A stretch of DNA of 64,000 nucleotides from Legionella rowbothamii (GCF_900639985.1 NZ_CAAAIM010000010.1:62001-126000); one strand, 5' to 3'. Positions 44,455-54,645 are shown, counted from the first letter of the stretch. Notes: generated by a model not told the origin, from the sequence alone. A program made the numbers and translations.

Positions 44455-44931
44455 TCACATAATACTTACCGAGATACTTAGACGTAAATCACCAATAGAT
44501 ACATATTGTAAAAGAATAGCTATTTTTCGAGATTCCTCAGTATTTTTTAAAAAACGAGGCAATCCTAAAGTAATGCCACCTTCAATATGATCGTTAAGTC
44601 TGGATTTAATTCCGCCGGAAATAATATTGATTGATTCATTTAAAACATCGCTCATTTGCTCTTTATCCAATTTCTCTTTAGAAGATAAAGAAAGCATTTT
44701 GCGTGTTATCTGATTTAAGTTTTCTAAATCTACTAACAAACCCACTTCAACTTGGTATGTGCCACAATCGAGCATCAGATAAGAGCCTGAAAGTTGATTC
44801 GGATTTTGAATTCGTGAATATTCGAGACTGAACACTTCCGTATCCTGATCCCCTAGACCATTTATAACAAAATCATTGACCGCATCCACTGCGGCGGTTA
44901 GCCAAATTTCAGGAGTGCTTGCAATCGACAT
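44455..44931 (-). CDS. cheX: chemotaxis phosphatase CheX-like protein
   Basis: A 158-residue single-domain protein of the CheC/CheX/FliY class. The phosphatase helix motif E-x-x-N appears in DVLNESINIISGGIKSRL (Glu and Asn of ESIN). CheX dephosphorylates phospho-CheY, taking the part played by CheZ in enteric bacteria. It is the last gene of the chemotaxis operon, 23 bp after cheR. Specific subfamily is by length and motif. Confidence 0.75.
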   Translation of the reverse strand: MSIASTPEIWLTAAVDAVNDFVINGLGDQDTEVFSLEYSRIQNPNQLSGSYLMLDCGTYQVEVGLLVDLENLNQITRKMLSLSSKEKLDKEQMSDVLNESINIISGGIKSRLNDHIEGGITLGLPRFLKNTEESRKIAILLQYVSIGDLRLSISVSIM

Positions 44932-44954
44932 AATCTATTCCTTGATCTCTAAAA

Positions 44955-45770
44955 TTAAATGTTCTGTTTTAATTGATAACATGGAAATTTATCAATACCT
45001 ACTCGCACAAATTGATTATTAATCCAAATCGTTGTTTCTGCACCTCCCAAAAACAAGTATCCCTCCGGATTTAATGTTGCTTCAACCCGTTTAACGATTT
45101 CTTTTTTAGTGTCGATATTAAAGTAAATTAAAACATTACGCATGAATACTAAATCCATCTTGGGAATAGCCCAGGGATTAATTAAATTGATTTTCTGAAA
45201 GGTAACCATATCGCGTATTTCTTTATTAATTTGCCAATTAGGTCCTTTTTTTTCAAAAAATTGAGTGAGATAGGTTAGCGGTAAACCGCGATTGACCTCC
45301 ATTTGGTTATAAAGGCCTTCTTTCGCTTTAGCAAGCATTTTCTCAGAAATATCACTGGCTATAATATTAATGCTCCAGCCCTGAAATTGAGAGGATAACT
45401 CTTTTAAAATCATGGCAATGGTATAAGGCTCTTGGCCACTGGATGCGGCAGCGCACCAAATATCCACTTTTTTATTGGATTTTTTAGCTTTTAGTTCGGG
45501 AAAAATTTTAGTTTTTAATAATTCAAATGGATGAATGTCACGAAAGAATAAGGTCTCATTAATCGTCATAGCATCAATGATTTTTAATTTTATTTCTTCC
45601 CGAGGCTGTCTTTTAAAAGCGTGAATGAGTTCATCAAGTGAAGCGAAGCCCAATTCCTTAGATATAGGCGTTAACCGACATTCAACCAGATATTCTTTAG
45701 TAGGCTCCAGAACAATTGCTGTCTCAGCTTTAATAAACTGTCTAATAAATTCAAAGTTGTTATTGTCCAT
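44955..45770 (-). CDS. cheR: chemotaxis methyltransferase CheR
   Basis: A 271-residue protein. The N-terminal four-helix domain (about 5-75) precedes the SAM-binding fold with WCAAASSGQEPYTIAMIL, IIASDISEKML and DLVFMRNVLIYFN, all CheR landmarks. It methylates glutamates of the receptor encoded upstream. No TPR tail. The start overlaps the cheB stop by 11 bp. Confidence 0.95.
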   Translation of the reverse strand: MDNNNFEFIRQFIKAETAIVLEPTKEYLVECRLTPISKELGFASLDELIHAFKRQPREEIKLKIIDAMTINETLFFRDIHPFELLKTKIFPELKAKKSNKKVDIWCAAASSGQEPYTIAMILKELSSQFQGWSINIIASDISEKMLAKAKEGLYNQMEVNRGLPLTYLTQFFEKKGPNWQINKEIRDMVTFQKINLINPWAIPKMDLVFMRNVLIYFNIDTKKEIVKRVEATLNPEGYLFLGGAETTIWINNQFVRVGIDKFPCYQLKQNI

Positions 45771-46821
45771 AATCTCTTCTTATTCGATTCACACGTTGAT
45801 TAATAGCAGAACCAATATTATTTAATGACACGATTTCATCTGCTAGCTCGGCCGCGGCTACTGCACCTGGCATACCCCAAACAATACTCGTTGCTTCATC
45901 TTGCACAATGATTTGACCATTTTTTTCTTTAATTAAATTACATCCGTTTAAACCGTCATGCCCCATTCCGGTCATAACCACTGCTAAAGTATTCCCGCCA
46001 AAATATTGGGCTACAGAACGAAATAATACGTCTACTGCAGGCCGGCAATAATTTTCTGGAGGATCTTGGTTTAACTGCACTACATAATGCTTGCCTTCAA
46101 GAGCAAGGGACATATGATAATTACCAGGCGCAATCAAGGCTTTACCTGGAACTAAGATGTCTCCTTCTTGTGCTTCAACTACTGGAATCTGGCTGTCTTT
46201 AGAAAGGCTTTCTGCAAGAATTTTAGTAAACATAGGAGGCATATGTTGAACGATAACTATAGGCACAGGAAAATCCTTGGGAATAGCAGGAATAACTTGT
46301 TTCAATGCATTGGGCCCACCTGTTGAGGTTCCAATAGCAACGATGTTAATTTGCTTCTTTGGTATTGAACTTTTAGGAGCCAAGTTTATTTTATGTGTTT
46401 TTAAATCCAGTTTGGGTCTTGTTAATTCTTTAATTTTGTAAATTAATTCATCTCCGACCATGTTTAAATTATCTTTGATGGAATAGCCGCTTACCTCTTT
46501 AGTCACATAATCATTCGCGCCGTAATTTAATGCAGCTAGTGTGGTTTCAGCACCTTCCTTCGTTAAAGAACTAAACATAATTACTGGAAGCGTGGGGTGT
46601 TGTTTCCTAATCTCTATAAGCGTTTCTAATCCATCCATTTCTGGCATTTCAATATCAAGAACGACCACATCAGGCTTCATTTGATTGATTTTTTCAAGCC
46701 CTATTTTTCCATTTACAGCCGTTGCAATCAGATCTATTTCTGGATCCTTAGCCAGAAAATTACCAACTAAGCGCCGAATCACTACAGAATCATCAACCAT
46801 AATCAGATTTATTTTTTTCAC
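45760..46821 (-). CDS. cheB: chemotaxis methylesterase/deamidase CheB
   Basis: A 353-residue two-domain protein: N-terminal receiver (MVDDSVVIRR, VLDIEMPEMDGLETL with phospho-Asp, MFSSLTKEG) and C-terminal methylesterase with the Ser in AIGTSTGGPNAL, the His in VQHMPPMF and the Asp in VMTGMGHDGLNG. Demethylates receptor glutamyl esters when phosphorylated by CheA. Complete. Confidence 0.96.
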   Translation of the reverse strand: MKKINLIMVDDSVVIRRLVGNFLAKDPEIDLIATAVNGKIGLEKINQMKPDVVVLDIEMPEMDGLETLIEIRKQHPTLPVIMFSSLTKEGAETTLAALNYGANDYVTKEVSGYSIKDNLNMVGDELIYKIKELTRPKLDLKTHKINLAPKSSIPKKQINIVAIGTSTGGPNALKQVIPAIPKDFPVPIVIVQHMPPMFTKILAESLSKDSQIPVVEAQEGDILVPGKALIAPGNYHMSLALEGKHYVVQLNQDPPENYCRPAVDVLFRSVAQYFGGNTLAVVMTGMGHDGLNGCNLIKEKNGQIIVQDEATSIVWGMPGAVAAAELADEIVSLNNIGSAINQRVNRIRRDYGQ

Positions 46822-46864
46822 ACAAGTCTCCCCTGCAAGTAATCTGCATCATTAGTTAAATAAT

Positions 46865-47236
46865 TTAGGAAGACAGGCCCATCATTTCTAACTTAGCCAT
46901 AATGACGTCTTTGGTAAACGGTTTCATCACGTACTCATTAGCACCGGATACCATTGCTCTTCTTACATTTTCCATTTCTGTTTCGGTGGTGACCATCATC
47001 ATCCATGTTTCAGAAAAATTAGGATGTTTTTTAGCAGCCTTTAAAAAATCCAAGCCATTCATGATTGGCATATTCCAATCGATACACGCAAGATCAATAT
47101 TGTCTATTTGGGACAGCAAGTCTAACGCTTCCTGTCCATTTTCTGCTTCATAAATATCCCAATTACCCAGCTCCTTAAAGATGCGAATTAATAATAATCT
47201 TGCCGTTTTCGAATCATCAACTAATAAGACTCTCAT
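46865..47236 (-). CDS. cheY: chemotaxis response regulator CheY
   Basis: A 123-residue single receiver domain: LLVDDSKTARLL, phospho-Asp in CIDWNMPIMNGLDFL, Thr in MMMVTTETE and Lys in YVMKPFTKD. It carries the signal from CheA to an output, normally the flagellar switch. No motor genes are in the window. 43 bp upstream of cheB. Confidence 0.93.
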   Translation of the reverse strand: MRVLLVDDSKTARLLLIRIFKELGNWDIYEAENGQEALDLLSQIDNIDLACIDWNMPIMNGLDFLKAAKKHPNFSETWMMMVTTETEMENVRRAMVSGANEYVMKPFTKDVIMAKLEMMGLSS

Positions 47237-47262
47237 TTCCTCTCCTCAACACGGATAGTGAA

Positions 47263-49434
47263 TTATTCATAAATAAATTGCGCAACAATCTGTTGTAGGT
47301 TATCTACCATCTTTGATAATTCCTCAGCAGATTGTTGGGTGCTTAATGAGCCGTTGGCAGTTTCTTGCGCTGCTTGAGCCACACTCATGATATTTTCCGA
47401 AATTTCAGCACTGCCTTTCGCGGCCTCTGAAACATTGCGTCCAATTTCACTGGTGGTTGCCGATTGTTCTTCTACAGCACTTGCTATGGTGTTTTGGGCT
47501 TCATTAATTTCTTTAATGATCGAGTTGATCTTAGAAATAGCTTCTACAGAATTTTGGGTATCTCCTTGAATTGCCTCGATCTTAGAACTAATGTCTTCCG
47601 TTGCTTTCGCTGTTTCTTTAGCAAGCTCTTTCACCTCATTGGCAACCACGGCAAAACCTTTACCTGCCTCACCGGCACGCGCAGCTTCAATGGTGGCATT
47701 CAACGCCAATAGTTTTGTTTGTTGCGCGATTGCGGTAATTACTTTAACCACATTACCAATTTCCGTACTACTTTCACCTAATTTGATAATGGTATTATTG
47801 GTTTCTTCGGTCACAGTCACAGCTTGATTAGCTACTCGCGCCGCATCAACCGCACTTTTAGCAATTTCTTTAATACTGGCATTCAACTCCTCAGCTCCAG
47901 CTGCAACTGTTTGCACGTTGGCACTGACTTCCTCTGATGCGGCAGAAACCAGACTGGATTGAGCCGAGGTTTCTTCTGCACTCGCAGACATTTGCTGGCC
48001 GACGGCAGCTAATTGTTCTGAAGAGGTAGCTAATACAGAGGCGCTATCTGAAATGGATTTCATCATATTGCGCAATTGTAAAAAGAATTTATTCAGGGCA
48101 TCACAGATTTGATCCGCAGGTTTTTTATCCCCTTTGACTTCTAAAGTGCCCGTTAAGTTTCCTTGAATTGCGTCATGAACAAAGCCTAAAATAAGACCGA
48201 CTCGTTCTACAAGTTCGAGTTCGTCTACTTTTTGAGCGGTAATGTCCGTAGCGATTTTGATTATTTTAGTGACGCGATTCTTTTCATCACGCACTGGCGT
48301 ATAAACTGCGCGTATCCAAACCACAGAGCCATCTTTGGCGATGCGTTTAAACTCATTATTAAATGTTTTACCATTGGCAAGATCATCCCAAAAACATGCA
48401 TACTCTGGTGTTTTTACATATTCTGGATCAATAAATATGCGGTGATGTTCGCCAACAATTTCAGAAAGCTCGTATTTCAGTGTTTTCAAAAAATTTTCAT
48501 TAGCGGTTTGCACATAGCCTTTCGTGTCGAATTCAATAAAAGCATAAGCTTGATTGATGGCATCCAAAATTCCGCTCATGTTTTGACGTTCAAGCTCTTC
48601 TCTAACTTTTTGTTCCGTAATATCGGTTGCAATTTTTACCACTTTAGATACACGATTCATTTCATCGCGAACAGGAGTGTAAACAGCACGTATCCAGACT
48701 ATGGATCCATCTTTGGCGATTCGTTTAAACTCATTATTAAATGCTTTCCCATGAGCAAGATCATCCCAAAAACGCGCATATTCTGGTGTTATTACATATT
48801 CGGGATCGATAAATATACTGTGATGTTTGCCAATAATTTCAGGAAGCTCGTATTTTAGTGTTTTTAAGAAATTCTCATTGATTTTTTGAATATTGCCTTT
48901 GGTATCAAATTCAATAAGTGCGTAAGTTTGATCGAGCGCCTGTAAAATGGCCAGCATGTTTTGGCGTTCTAGTTCTTCATCGGTAATAGGGTAGCGAACG
49001 CCTACATATTTAATCGGTTTTCCATCGCGTCCTAAGACAGGGCAAATAGTTGCATCAACGTAATATGGGGAGCCATCTTTTTTCTTATTTTTAATTTTTC
49101 CTCTAAAAATATTTCCAGCGCCAATGCTATTCCATAAGTCTTTAAAAAGTGTTTTAGGCATATCAGGATGGCGAAATATATTATGTGGTTGGCCAACACA
49201 TTCTTCTTTACTGTATTGAGAAACTTCACATAATTTTTCATTGACATCTAATATATTGCCACGCTTATCCGCGGTGGATACAATGCAGGTTGAGTTTATA
49301 ATTTTTAAAAGAGCATCATTTTCTAACTGTAACATTTCTGCTTTACTGTATTCTTCTTTTTTTACTGCTTTACCATTTCCTTTTGGAGACTTTGGTAATC
49401 TACCTGCATCCATTACTTCTTCTGGGCTGTTCAT
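47263..49434 (-). CDS. soluble methyl-accepting chemotaxis protein with three PAS domains
   Basis: About 723 residues; I prefer the ATG at 49434, six bases after AAGGAG. No membrane segment. PAS1 (about 45-155) contains [14 protein letters not shown], the FAD-PAS signature of the aerotaxis receptor Aer. PAS2 (about 160-280) and PAS3 (about 283-403) are near-duplicates (each with [18 protein letters not shown] and [12 protein letters not shown]). The HAMP-less signalling domain has the hairpin [20 protein letters not shown]. Cytoplasmic redox or energy sensor that drives CheA via CheW. No C-terminal CheR-binding pentapeptide. Confidence 0.93.
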   Translation of the reverse strand: MNSPEEVMDAGRLPKSPKGNGKAVKKEEYSKAEMLQLENDALLKIINSTCIVSTADKRGNILDVNEKLCEVSQYSKEECVGQPHNIFRHPDMPKTLFKDLWNSIGAGNIFRGKIKNKKKDGSPYYVDATICPVLGRDGKPIKYVGVRYPITDEELERQNMLAILQALDQTYALIEFDTKGNIQKINENFLKTLKYELPEIIGKHHSIFIDPEYVITPEYARFWDDLAHGKAFNNEFKRIAKDGSIVWIRAVYTPVRDEMNRVSKVVKIATDITEQKVREELERQNMSGILDAINQAYAFIEFDTKGYVQTANENFLKTLKYELSEIVGEHHRIFIDPEYVKTPEYACFWDDLANGKTFNNEFKRIAKDGSVVWIRAVYTPVRDEKNRVTKIIKIATDITAQKVDELELVERVGLILGFVHDAIQGNLTGTLEVKGDKKPADQICDALNKFFLQLRNMMKSISDSASVLATSSEQLAAVGQQMSASAEETSAQSSLVSAASEEVSANVQTVAAGAEELNASIKEIAKSAVDAARVANQAVTVTEETNNTIIKLGESSTEIGNVVKVITAIAQQTKLLALNATIEAARAGEAGKGFAVVANEVKELAKETAKATEDISSKIEAIQGDTQNSVEAISKINSIIKEINEAQNTIASAVEEQSATTSEIGRNVSEAAKGSAEISENIMSVAQAAQETANGSLSTQQSAEELSKMVDNLQQIVAQFIYE

Positions 49435-49466
49435 GTACACTCCTTTTGCTTCACAAGTACGTCGGC

Positions 49467-49895
49467 TTAATTTAATGTTAAAACTTGTCCTATATCCAAA
49501 ATCAATAAAAGCTTATTCTCAAATTTACAAACTTCCTTCAATACGGTACGAATCTCCCCCTGTAAATTTTCAGGAGGGGATTCAAAAGTATCTGCAGAAA
49601 GATCGATAACATCCCCAATATCATCAACCCAGAGACTCACTGCACCATCGTCAGTACGTACAATAATATTGGTTGGCTTTTGATTTTCTTCCAGCATGGG
49701 AAAATCCAATCGTTTACGCATGTCAATCGCAGTGACAATCTGCCCACGTAAATTAATCAATCCACTAATGGTTTGATCGGCTAGAGGTACCGTGGTCATT
49801 TCATGGTAACGAATGACTTCCTGAATTTGAAAAACATCGACTCCAAAAAAATAGTTATCCAGATAGAAAGTGCATATTTTTCGTTCATTAGTCAT
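49467..49895 (-). CDS. cheW: chemotaxis coupling protein CheW
   Basis: A 142-residue CheW-fold protein ([20 protein letters not shown], then [20 protein letters not shown], and a C-terminal [13 protein letters not shown]). It links receptor and CheA in the signalling array. Ten bases separate it from cheA, 33 bp from the receptor gene; same operon. Confidence 0.94.
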   Translation of the reverse strand: MTNERKICTFYLDNYFFGVDVFQIQEVIRYHEMTTVPLADQTISGLINLRGQIVTAIDMRKRLDFPMLEENQKPTNIIVRTDDGAVSLWVDDIGDVIDLSADTFESPPENLQGEIRTVLKEVCKFENKLLLILDIGQVLTLN

Positions 49896-49904
49896 AGTCT
49901 TTCT

Positions 49905-52220
49905 CTAAATAGCGGCTATCTGTTTGTAGATAGGTAGCGCAATATTAATAATGTTTTCTATATCGATTACTTCAGTCACTTTATCTTCAATTACGGTAGT
50001 TCCAATAATACCTTTGCGAATCATATGTTGATGTAAGGGGAACACCCCTTCGACTATGTCATAGACATGATCCACAATGAGGCCGAAATTATGATGTGCA
50101 TTGGAATAGACAATCACATGTATTTTTTCTTGTGGTTCGGAAGAGTAAGCGCCATTAATTACCGCATCAAGTCTAACTAAAGGCATAATGGAATTTCGAT
50201 ATTGAACTACTTCTTGTTTGCCCGCTTTTTCGATCATTTTTTCTGAAAACTCCTCTATCCTATTGACCTTAATTAGCGGTACTGCAATCAAACTATTTTC
50301 TCCTGAACGCAATAATAATAATGTTTGCTTTTCCCCATGCTGGGCATCAGCCAGGTTATTCTGCGTTGATTTACTTGCTTTCATATTCGCAGATAAGAGC
50401 CCTGCCTTATGGGCCAGGCCAATGACATCCAGAATCAAAGAAACGTTCCCATCACCCATGATGGTAGCACCAGCAAATACAGAAACATTGCGAAACAATT
50501 TGCTAAGTGGTTTGACCACAATTTCTTGCGTGTCATTAATGTCATCGACAACCAAGCCAAATTGTGATTCACCTGCTTGCAGAATCACAATATAGGTAGA
50601 CTCATCATCGTGATTTAAAGAACGCTCATTACTTACCTTTAGTTCTTTTTCCAAATAAACTAAAGGTAATAATTTGCCGCGTAACTTATAAATAGGCGTA
50701 TCTTTGATGTATTGAATTTCTGTTTTGATTTGTTCTTTGTCCAAACGAACCAGCTCAAGCAAGTTCACTTGAGGAATCGCATAGCGACTATCTCCGCAGG
50801 TAATGATTAGTGCTGGGATAATTGCCAAAGTCAGCGGTATTTTAATTTTTATCGTGGTGAAACAACCTACTTTACTTTGTACGTCAATGCTGCCATTAAT
50901 CCGTTCTATATTGGTACGTACCACATCCATTCCGACCCCACGACCAGAAACATTCGTGACTTGCTCAGCAGTTGAAAAACCAGGAAGGAAAATAAGATTA
51001 TATGCTTCTCGATCACTCAAGCGCGCTGCTTGTTCACTAGTAATTATCCCTTTTGCTAATGCTTTAGATTTAATTTTTTCAGGGGATATTCCTGCACCAT
51101 CATCAGTGATTTCTATATTGACGTATCCTCCCTCATGATATGCTGTAAGTTTTAGCGTTCCTGTTTCAGGTTTTCCTTGGGATTTACGTTGCTCAGGAAG
51201 TTCAATACCATGATCCACCGAATTACGGACTATATGGGTGAGCGGATCTTTAATTGCCTCAATTAAATTTTTGTCTAATTCAATTTCTCTTCCATGCATG
51301 GTCAAATTAACTTGCTTCTTACAGGTGTTTGCTAAAACACGAATAACTCGTGGAAATTTTCCCCAAACATTTCCTATGGGCTGCATGCGAGTTTTCATTA
51401 CGCCTTCTTGTAATTCGGAAGTAATTAAATTGAGCCTCTGCGATACAGCGATGAAGTTGGAGTCGGATTGCATGGAAATAAATTGCAGTAGTTGATTGCG
51501 AGAGAGAACTAGCTCTCCAACAAGATTCATCAGTTTATCCAAGAGATCCACGTTGATGCGTATGGTGTTATCTGCTAAAGTTCTTTTTACATCATCGATT
51601 TGTGGCGTGTCTCCATTCCATAAAGCGCTGTTATCTTTAATACCCTCCAGTTCCTCGCCTCCCTCATTATTCTCGTCCTTTTCTTCTTGTATTTCTTCAG
51701 ATACGGCATATTCGGCAATCAGATTTGGCTCTTGGATTCTCTGAATGGGTTCTTCAGGTTGTTCTTGATCTAGGATTTGTTCTGTCATTATTTGAGAGGG
51801 TTTCTCCACGTTTAGTGGCAATGTATTACCCCCTGTGCGTAACTCATTGAGCAGTTGGATAAGTGTCGTATGTTCTTCAGTTCCATCTTTGCCTGTGGTT
51901 TCAATTAACTTAAGCATTCCTCTCACGACATCAGCTGTTTGCAAAAGAGCCGTTGTGCATGGGGCATCCAGCACCATTTTCTTATCGCGTAGTAAGACTA
52001 ATAAACTCTCAGCTGCATGAGTTAACCTTTCCAAGTTTGGAAAAACCAGCATGCCTGCACCGCTTTTAATAGTGTGCATCGCCCGAAAAATAGCGGATAA
52101 AAGTTTCGGGTTTGTAGGGGCTTGTTCTAAAGCAACGAAATCATTTTCAAGATTATCTAAATGCTCCATACATTCGGTTAAAAACTCTTTAATAATCTCA
52201 TCATCTTCATCATTATCCAT
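49905..52220 (-). CDS. cheA: chemotaxis histidine kinase CheA
   Basis: About 771 residues from ATG 52220. HPt domain with MHTIKSGAGM (phosphorylated His near 45), acidic linker 150-205 in place of a clear P2 domain, dimerisation helices (INVDLLDKLMNLVGELVLSR), ATPase with HIVRNSVDHGIELPE, DDGAGISPEKI and GRGVGMDVVRTNI, then two CheW-like domains (about 465-600 and 630-775). The double CheW tail is unusual compared with E. coli CheA. It starts the che operon; a promoter should lie in 52221-52360. Confidence 0.94.
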   Translation of the reverse strand: MDNDEDDEIIKEFLTECMEHLDNLENDFVALEQAPTNPKLLSAIFRAMHTIKSGAGMLVFPNLERLTHAAESLLVLLRDKKMVLDAPCTTALLQTADVVRGMLKLIETTGKDGTEEHTTLIQLLNELRTGGNTLPLNVEKPSQIMTEQILDQEQPEEPIQRIQEPNLIAEYAVSEEIQEEKDENNEGGEELEGIKDNSALWNGDTPQIDDVKRTLADNTIRINVDLLDKLMNLVGELVLSRNQLLQFISMQSDSNFIAVSQRLNLITSELQEGVMKTRMQPIGNVWGKFPRVIRVLANTCKKQVNLTMHGREIELDKNLIEAIKDPLTHIVRNSVDHGIELPEQRKSQGKPETGTLKLTAYHEGGYVNIEITDDGAGISPEKIKSKALAKGIITSEQAARLSDREAYNLIFLPGFSTAEQVTNVSGRGVGMDVVRTNIERINGSIDVQSKVGCFTTIKIKIPLTLAIIPALIITCGDSRYAIPQVNLLELVRLDKEQIKTEIQYIKDTPIYKLRGKLLPLVYLEKELKVSNERSLNHDDESTYIVILQAGESQFGLVVDDINDTQEIVVKPLSKLFRNVSVFAGATIMGDGNVSLILDVIGLAHKAGLLSANMKASKSTQNNLADAQHGEKQTLLLLRSGENSLIAVPLIKVNRIEEFSEKMIEKAGKQEVVQYRNSIMPLVRLDAVINGAYSSEPQEKIHVIVYSNAHHNFGLIVDHVYDIVEGVFPLHQHMIRKGIIGTTVIEDKVTEVIDIENIINIALPIYKQIAAI

Positions 52221-52359
52221 GATATAGCTCACTTAACTTACACATTATTAATATAATTAACCTATATGTACAGTAAATATACTTTACAATTTCGCCTCAA
52301 TAACATCAATTTTAAATCAATTAAGAATATATGCATTTACATAATGTTTTTCGGGCTCG

Positions 52360-52503
52360 ACCCTTAATCCGACATCGTCTTCTGCTGTAAGCAAAATAAA
52401 AGGCAATTTAAATAAATCAGCATTGGCATAACTCCATGCCCATCAGCAGTTTTCTATCAGTAGCAAAATCATCAACGATCAAAATCTTTTTATTTGCATT
52501 CAT
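52360..52503 (-). pseudogene. CheY-like receiver remnant
   Basis: On the minus strand ATG at 52503 reads MNANKKILIVDDFATDRKLL, a receiver beta1/acidic pair, but stops at codon 29; another frame continues ADLFKLPFILLTAEDD, the Thr/Ala strand of a receiver. Most of the domain, including the phospho-Asp, is deleted. It was probably an upstream response regulator of the same cluster. Confidence 0.72.
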
Positions 52504-52531
52504 TTTTTCTACTTGCGCCCTCCTGCATTTT

Positions 52532-53314
52532 TCATGGTTTACTTAACTTAAAAGTGGCCACCAAAGCATCATAATCAAACTGTTTAAGTGCGATATTCTC
52601 GGGAAGTTTTAATTCTGATTGATATGTGTGATAAATTTGCTCTAGGACTTGCAATGCTTGGCTAATTGTTTCACGCATGTCTTTTTTCTCTATCCGCAGC
52701 TGTTCAATTAAGTCTAAATATTGGGAAGATTCTTCAGTCAGAGTCTTATTTTCTATGAAAGCGGTTTCTATTTTTTCTTTAAAATCAACGACAAAATTTT
52801 TTGCAGCATAAATATCATCAAGTGTGCTCTCATCGATTTCTTGATGGCATAACTTTGCCATCATTAAAATCGCTTGTTTTATTTCCTGATCGATATGATC
52901 CAAAGAATGAGAAGAGTTTTGCAATTCTTTGGTTAAAGAAAGATGAGTCTGTGATGCCTCATAAAAAGTATTAATATAAGCTCCATGCATTGTTTCCAGA
53001 GTTCCAGTGAGCGTATGTATGATATTTGGCTTATATTCCATCATCAACGAAATAATTTGGTCACAAAAAAGTTGATTTTGTTTTTTAATATTTTTTAAAT
53101 AATGTTCTGTTTTTTCGCCGTAAAAGCTGGCTAATATTGGGCCAAGCTCCGATGCATTTTTCTCTATATATTCTTCAGCTTTTTTTCGTGTCACAGATAA
53201 TGTTTTTACTTTGGCACGATTTGCTAGGGTTTTAGTAACAAAAAAGATAATTAGCGATACAGTTAATAAGACAACGACAAGCATTAGCATGGGAAATAAA
53301 GTATCAGATGTCAT
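52532..53314 (-). CDS. membrane-anchored coiled-coil protein
   Basis: A 260-residue protein with one N-terminal TM segment (MLMLVVVLLTVSLIIFFVTK) and a long helical, probably coiled-coil cytoplasmic part (residues 45-250). No enzymatic motif. It overlaps the downstream end of the von Willebrand A-type gene by 11 bp, so they form an operon just upstream of the chemotaxis genes. A scaffold or filament role is a guess. Confidence 0.7.
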   Translation of the reverse strand: MTSDTLFPMLMLVVVLLTVSLIIFFVTKTLANRAKVKTLSVTRKKAEEYIEKNASELGPILASFYGEKTEHYLKNIKKQNQLFCDQIISLMMEYKPNIIHTLTGTLETMHGAYINTFYEASQTHLSLTKELQNSSHSLDHIDQEIKQAILMMAKLCHQEIDESTLDDIYAAKNFVVDFKEKIETAFIENKTLTEESSQYLDLIEQLRIEKKDMRETISQALQVLEQIYHTYQSELKLPENIALKQFDYDALVATFKLSKP

Positions 53315-53765
53315 TATTACCTCCTAGCGTATCCATTTTTCCTTTAAAAATGTGCTGATTTTTTTTATAGAAAAAACCGGCTATCATGGATAAGACGATC
53401 AATAGCATTAGGCCATTAGCAAAAAATAAGTTGATGAATGGTTTTGATGATCTTTCTTCTGCAGAGGTTATTTCTGTATCTTTTGAGGATAAGTGTATCT
53501 CTGTATTTAAATTAATTGGAATAACTAATAATTCCGTAGTTGTGGCAAAAGTAAAAACCGTAAGCAGTACTTTATTTTTAAGGAGATTAATTAATAAGCG
53601 AGTTGCAGGAGCATGTAAACTTCTAGGATCATTCGGTCTCGTTCTCCCAGAGACATCAATTAAAAGAACAACCTCTATTTTTTCTTGCGCTAACGCATAA
53701 ATAGACACCCTCCAATAGGCACAAAAAATGCATGGAGAAAACAAACGAGTCTGAAACAATTTCAC
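53304..53765 (-). pseudogene. von Willebrand A-domain protein with internal deletion
   Basis: A 153-residue frame that starts with a signal/anchor and then VVLLIDVSGRTRPNDPRSLHAP, a degenerate MIDAS-type motif (DVSG followed by R rather than S) typical of the first strand of a VWA domain, then FTFATTTELL, and jumps to a C-terminal TM segment (GLMLLIVLSMIAGFFYKK). The rest of the domain is absent, which indicates an internal deletion. It overlaps the coiled-coil gene. Confidence 0.65.
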
Positions 53766-53834
53766 AAATAAATCCTTTTATTTTTATCACCCTGACGCTA
53801 TAAAATATAGATAGAGTTTTCCGTTATTTCAAAT

Positions 53835-54257
53835 GGCATCGTCAACTAAACTTTTGAATATTCAAAAGAGTTGATTTGTCGAATTTTAGGCGCAAAGAAT
53901 CTCGTGAGCCGCCTCTTGCCAAATTTCTTTGGCTTTATGAAATTGTATTTTCCGATGAGAAGCTAAATTGGTGTAGCGCCCCACTGCCACCGCAAAGAGG
54001 TTTCTAATGGTTTCCATGAGCGCGATGACGCTCTGCTCTCCAGTTGGTGATTTAAAGCGAACGAGCATTTTTCTTTTCTGCGCGTGGGTTGATGAGCATT
54101 CTCTACCCGGTTATTAAGTCCCCTGTGCGAGCGATGTTCGACTCCTTTACCCATCTGACGAATTGGTTTTGTGTAACTTTTTTCGGCTTCCGTTCTAACA
54201 TCCTATTCTTCCCTTAAATAAAGTGCAGTCTAGAACAAAAGTTTAGTTGACGGTGCT
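53835..54257 (-). mobile_element. IS6-type insertion remnant (internally deleted)
   Basis: Ends: GGCATCGTCAACTAAACTTTTG at the left and the related AGCACCGTCAACTAAACTTT on the complement at the right. Minus-strand coding remnants read GVEHRSHRGLNNRVENAHQP and, after a frameshift, FKSPTGEQSVIALMETIRNL to HEILCA-stop, the C-terminal part of an IS6-like DDE transposase. About 420 bp remain of an expected 700-800 bp. A second copy of its C-terminal end lies at 57168-57225. Confidence 0.78.
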
Positions 54258-54261
54258 CTTA

Positions 54262-54610
54262 AGACGCATTAGTCAGCTCGTTCAGTCTCATAAGGCATCG
54301 CTTATATGAGTTAGCCAGAGGGATTGATGAGCGCCCGGTGAATCCTGAGCGCATTCGTAAATCCATTAGTGTTGAAGAAACATATTTACAGGACTTACCT
54401 GATGTGGGCACCTGTATTGCTGCACTTCTCGAGCTAATGACTCGTTTGGAGGGATGTATTGAACGAGCAGATCCCTTAGGCATCCATAATTTATTTGTTA
54501 AATTAAAATTTAGTGATTTTCAGCAAACCACAGTAGAGCTGGTGCATGAGCGACTCGATGTGCCTGTATTTAGCCAGCTTATTCACGAGGGCTCTGTTGC
54601 AAAAAATTAA
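54262..54610 (+). pseudogene. dinB: DNA polymerase IV (DinB) C-terminal fragment
   Basis: The frame HRLYELARGIDERPVNPERI followed by RKSISVEETYLQDL and VKLKFSDFQQTTVEL is the little-finger region of Y-family polymerase IV. Catalytic palm and fingers are missing, and the 3' end is replaced by an IS6-type terminal repeat (from 54590). It was cut on both sides by insertion sequences, so this copy is non-functional. Confidence 0.85.
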
Positions 54611-54645
54611 GATATTATCAATTCATTCTTTTTTGCAACAGAGCC
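54590..54645. repeat. 56-bp miniature inverted repeat with IS6-type ends
   Basis: GGCTCTGTTGCAAAAAA (54590-54606) is repeated as its exact inverse at 54629-54645, with a 22-bp centre. Both arms are IS6-like terminal repeats. It may be two IS ends left after deletion of the whole interior, and can fold into a strong hairpin downstream of dinB, so it may also stop transcription. Confidence 0.8.

Noticed and set aside
48232..48858. 208-codon plus-strand frame
   Set aside because: Antisense of the duplicated PAS domains of the receptor gene; no ribosome binding site and no family.
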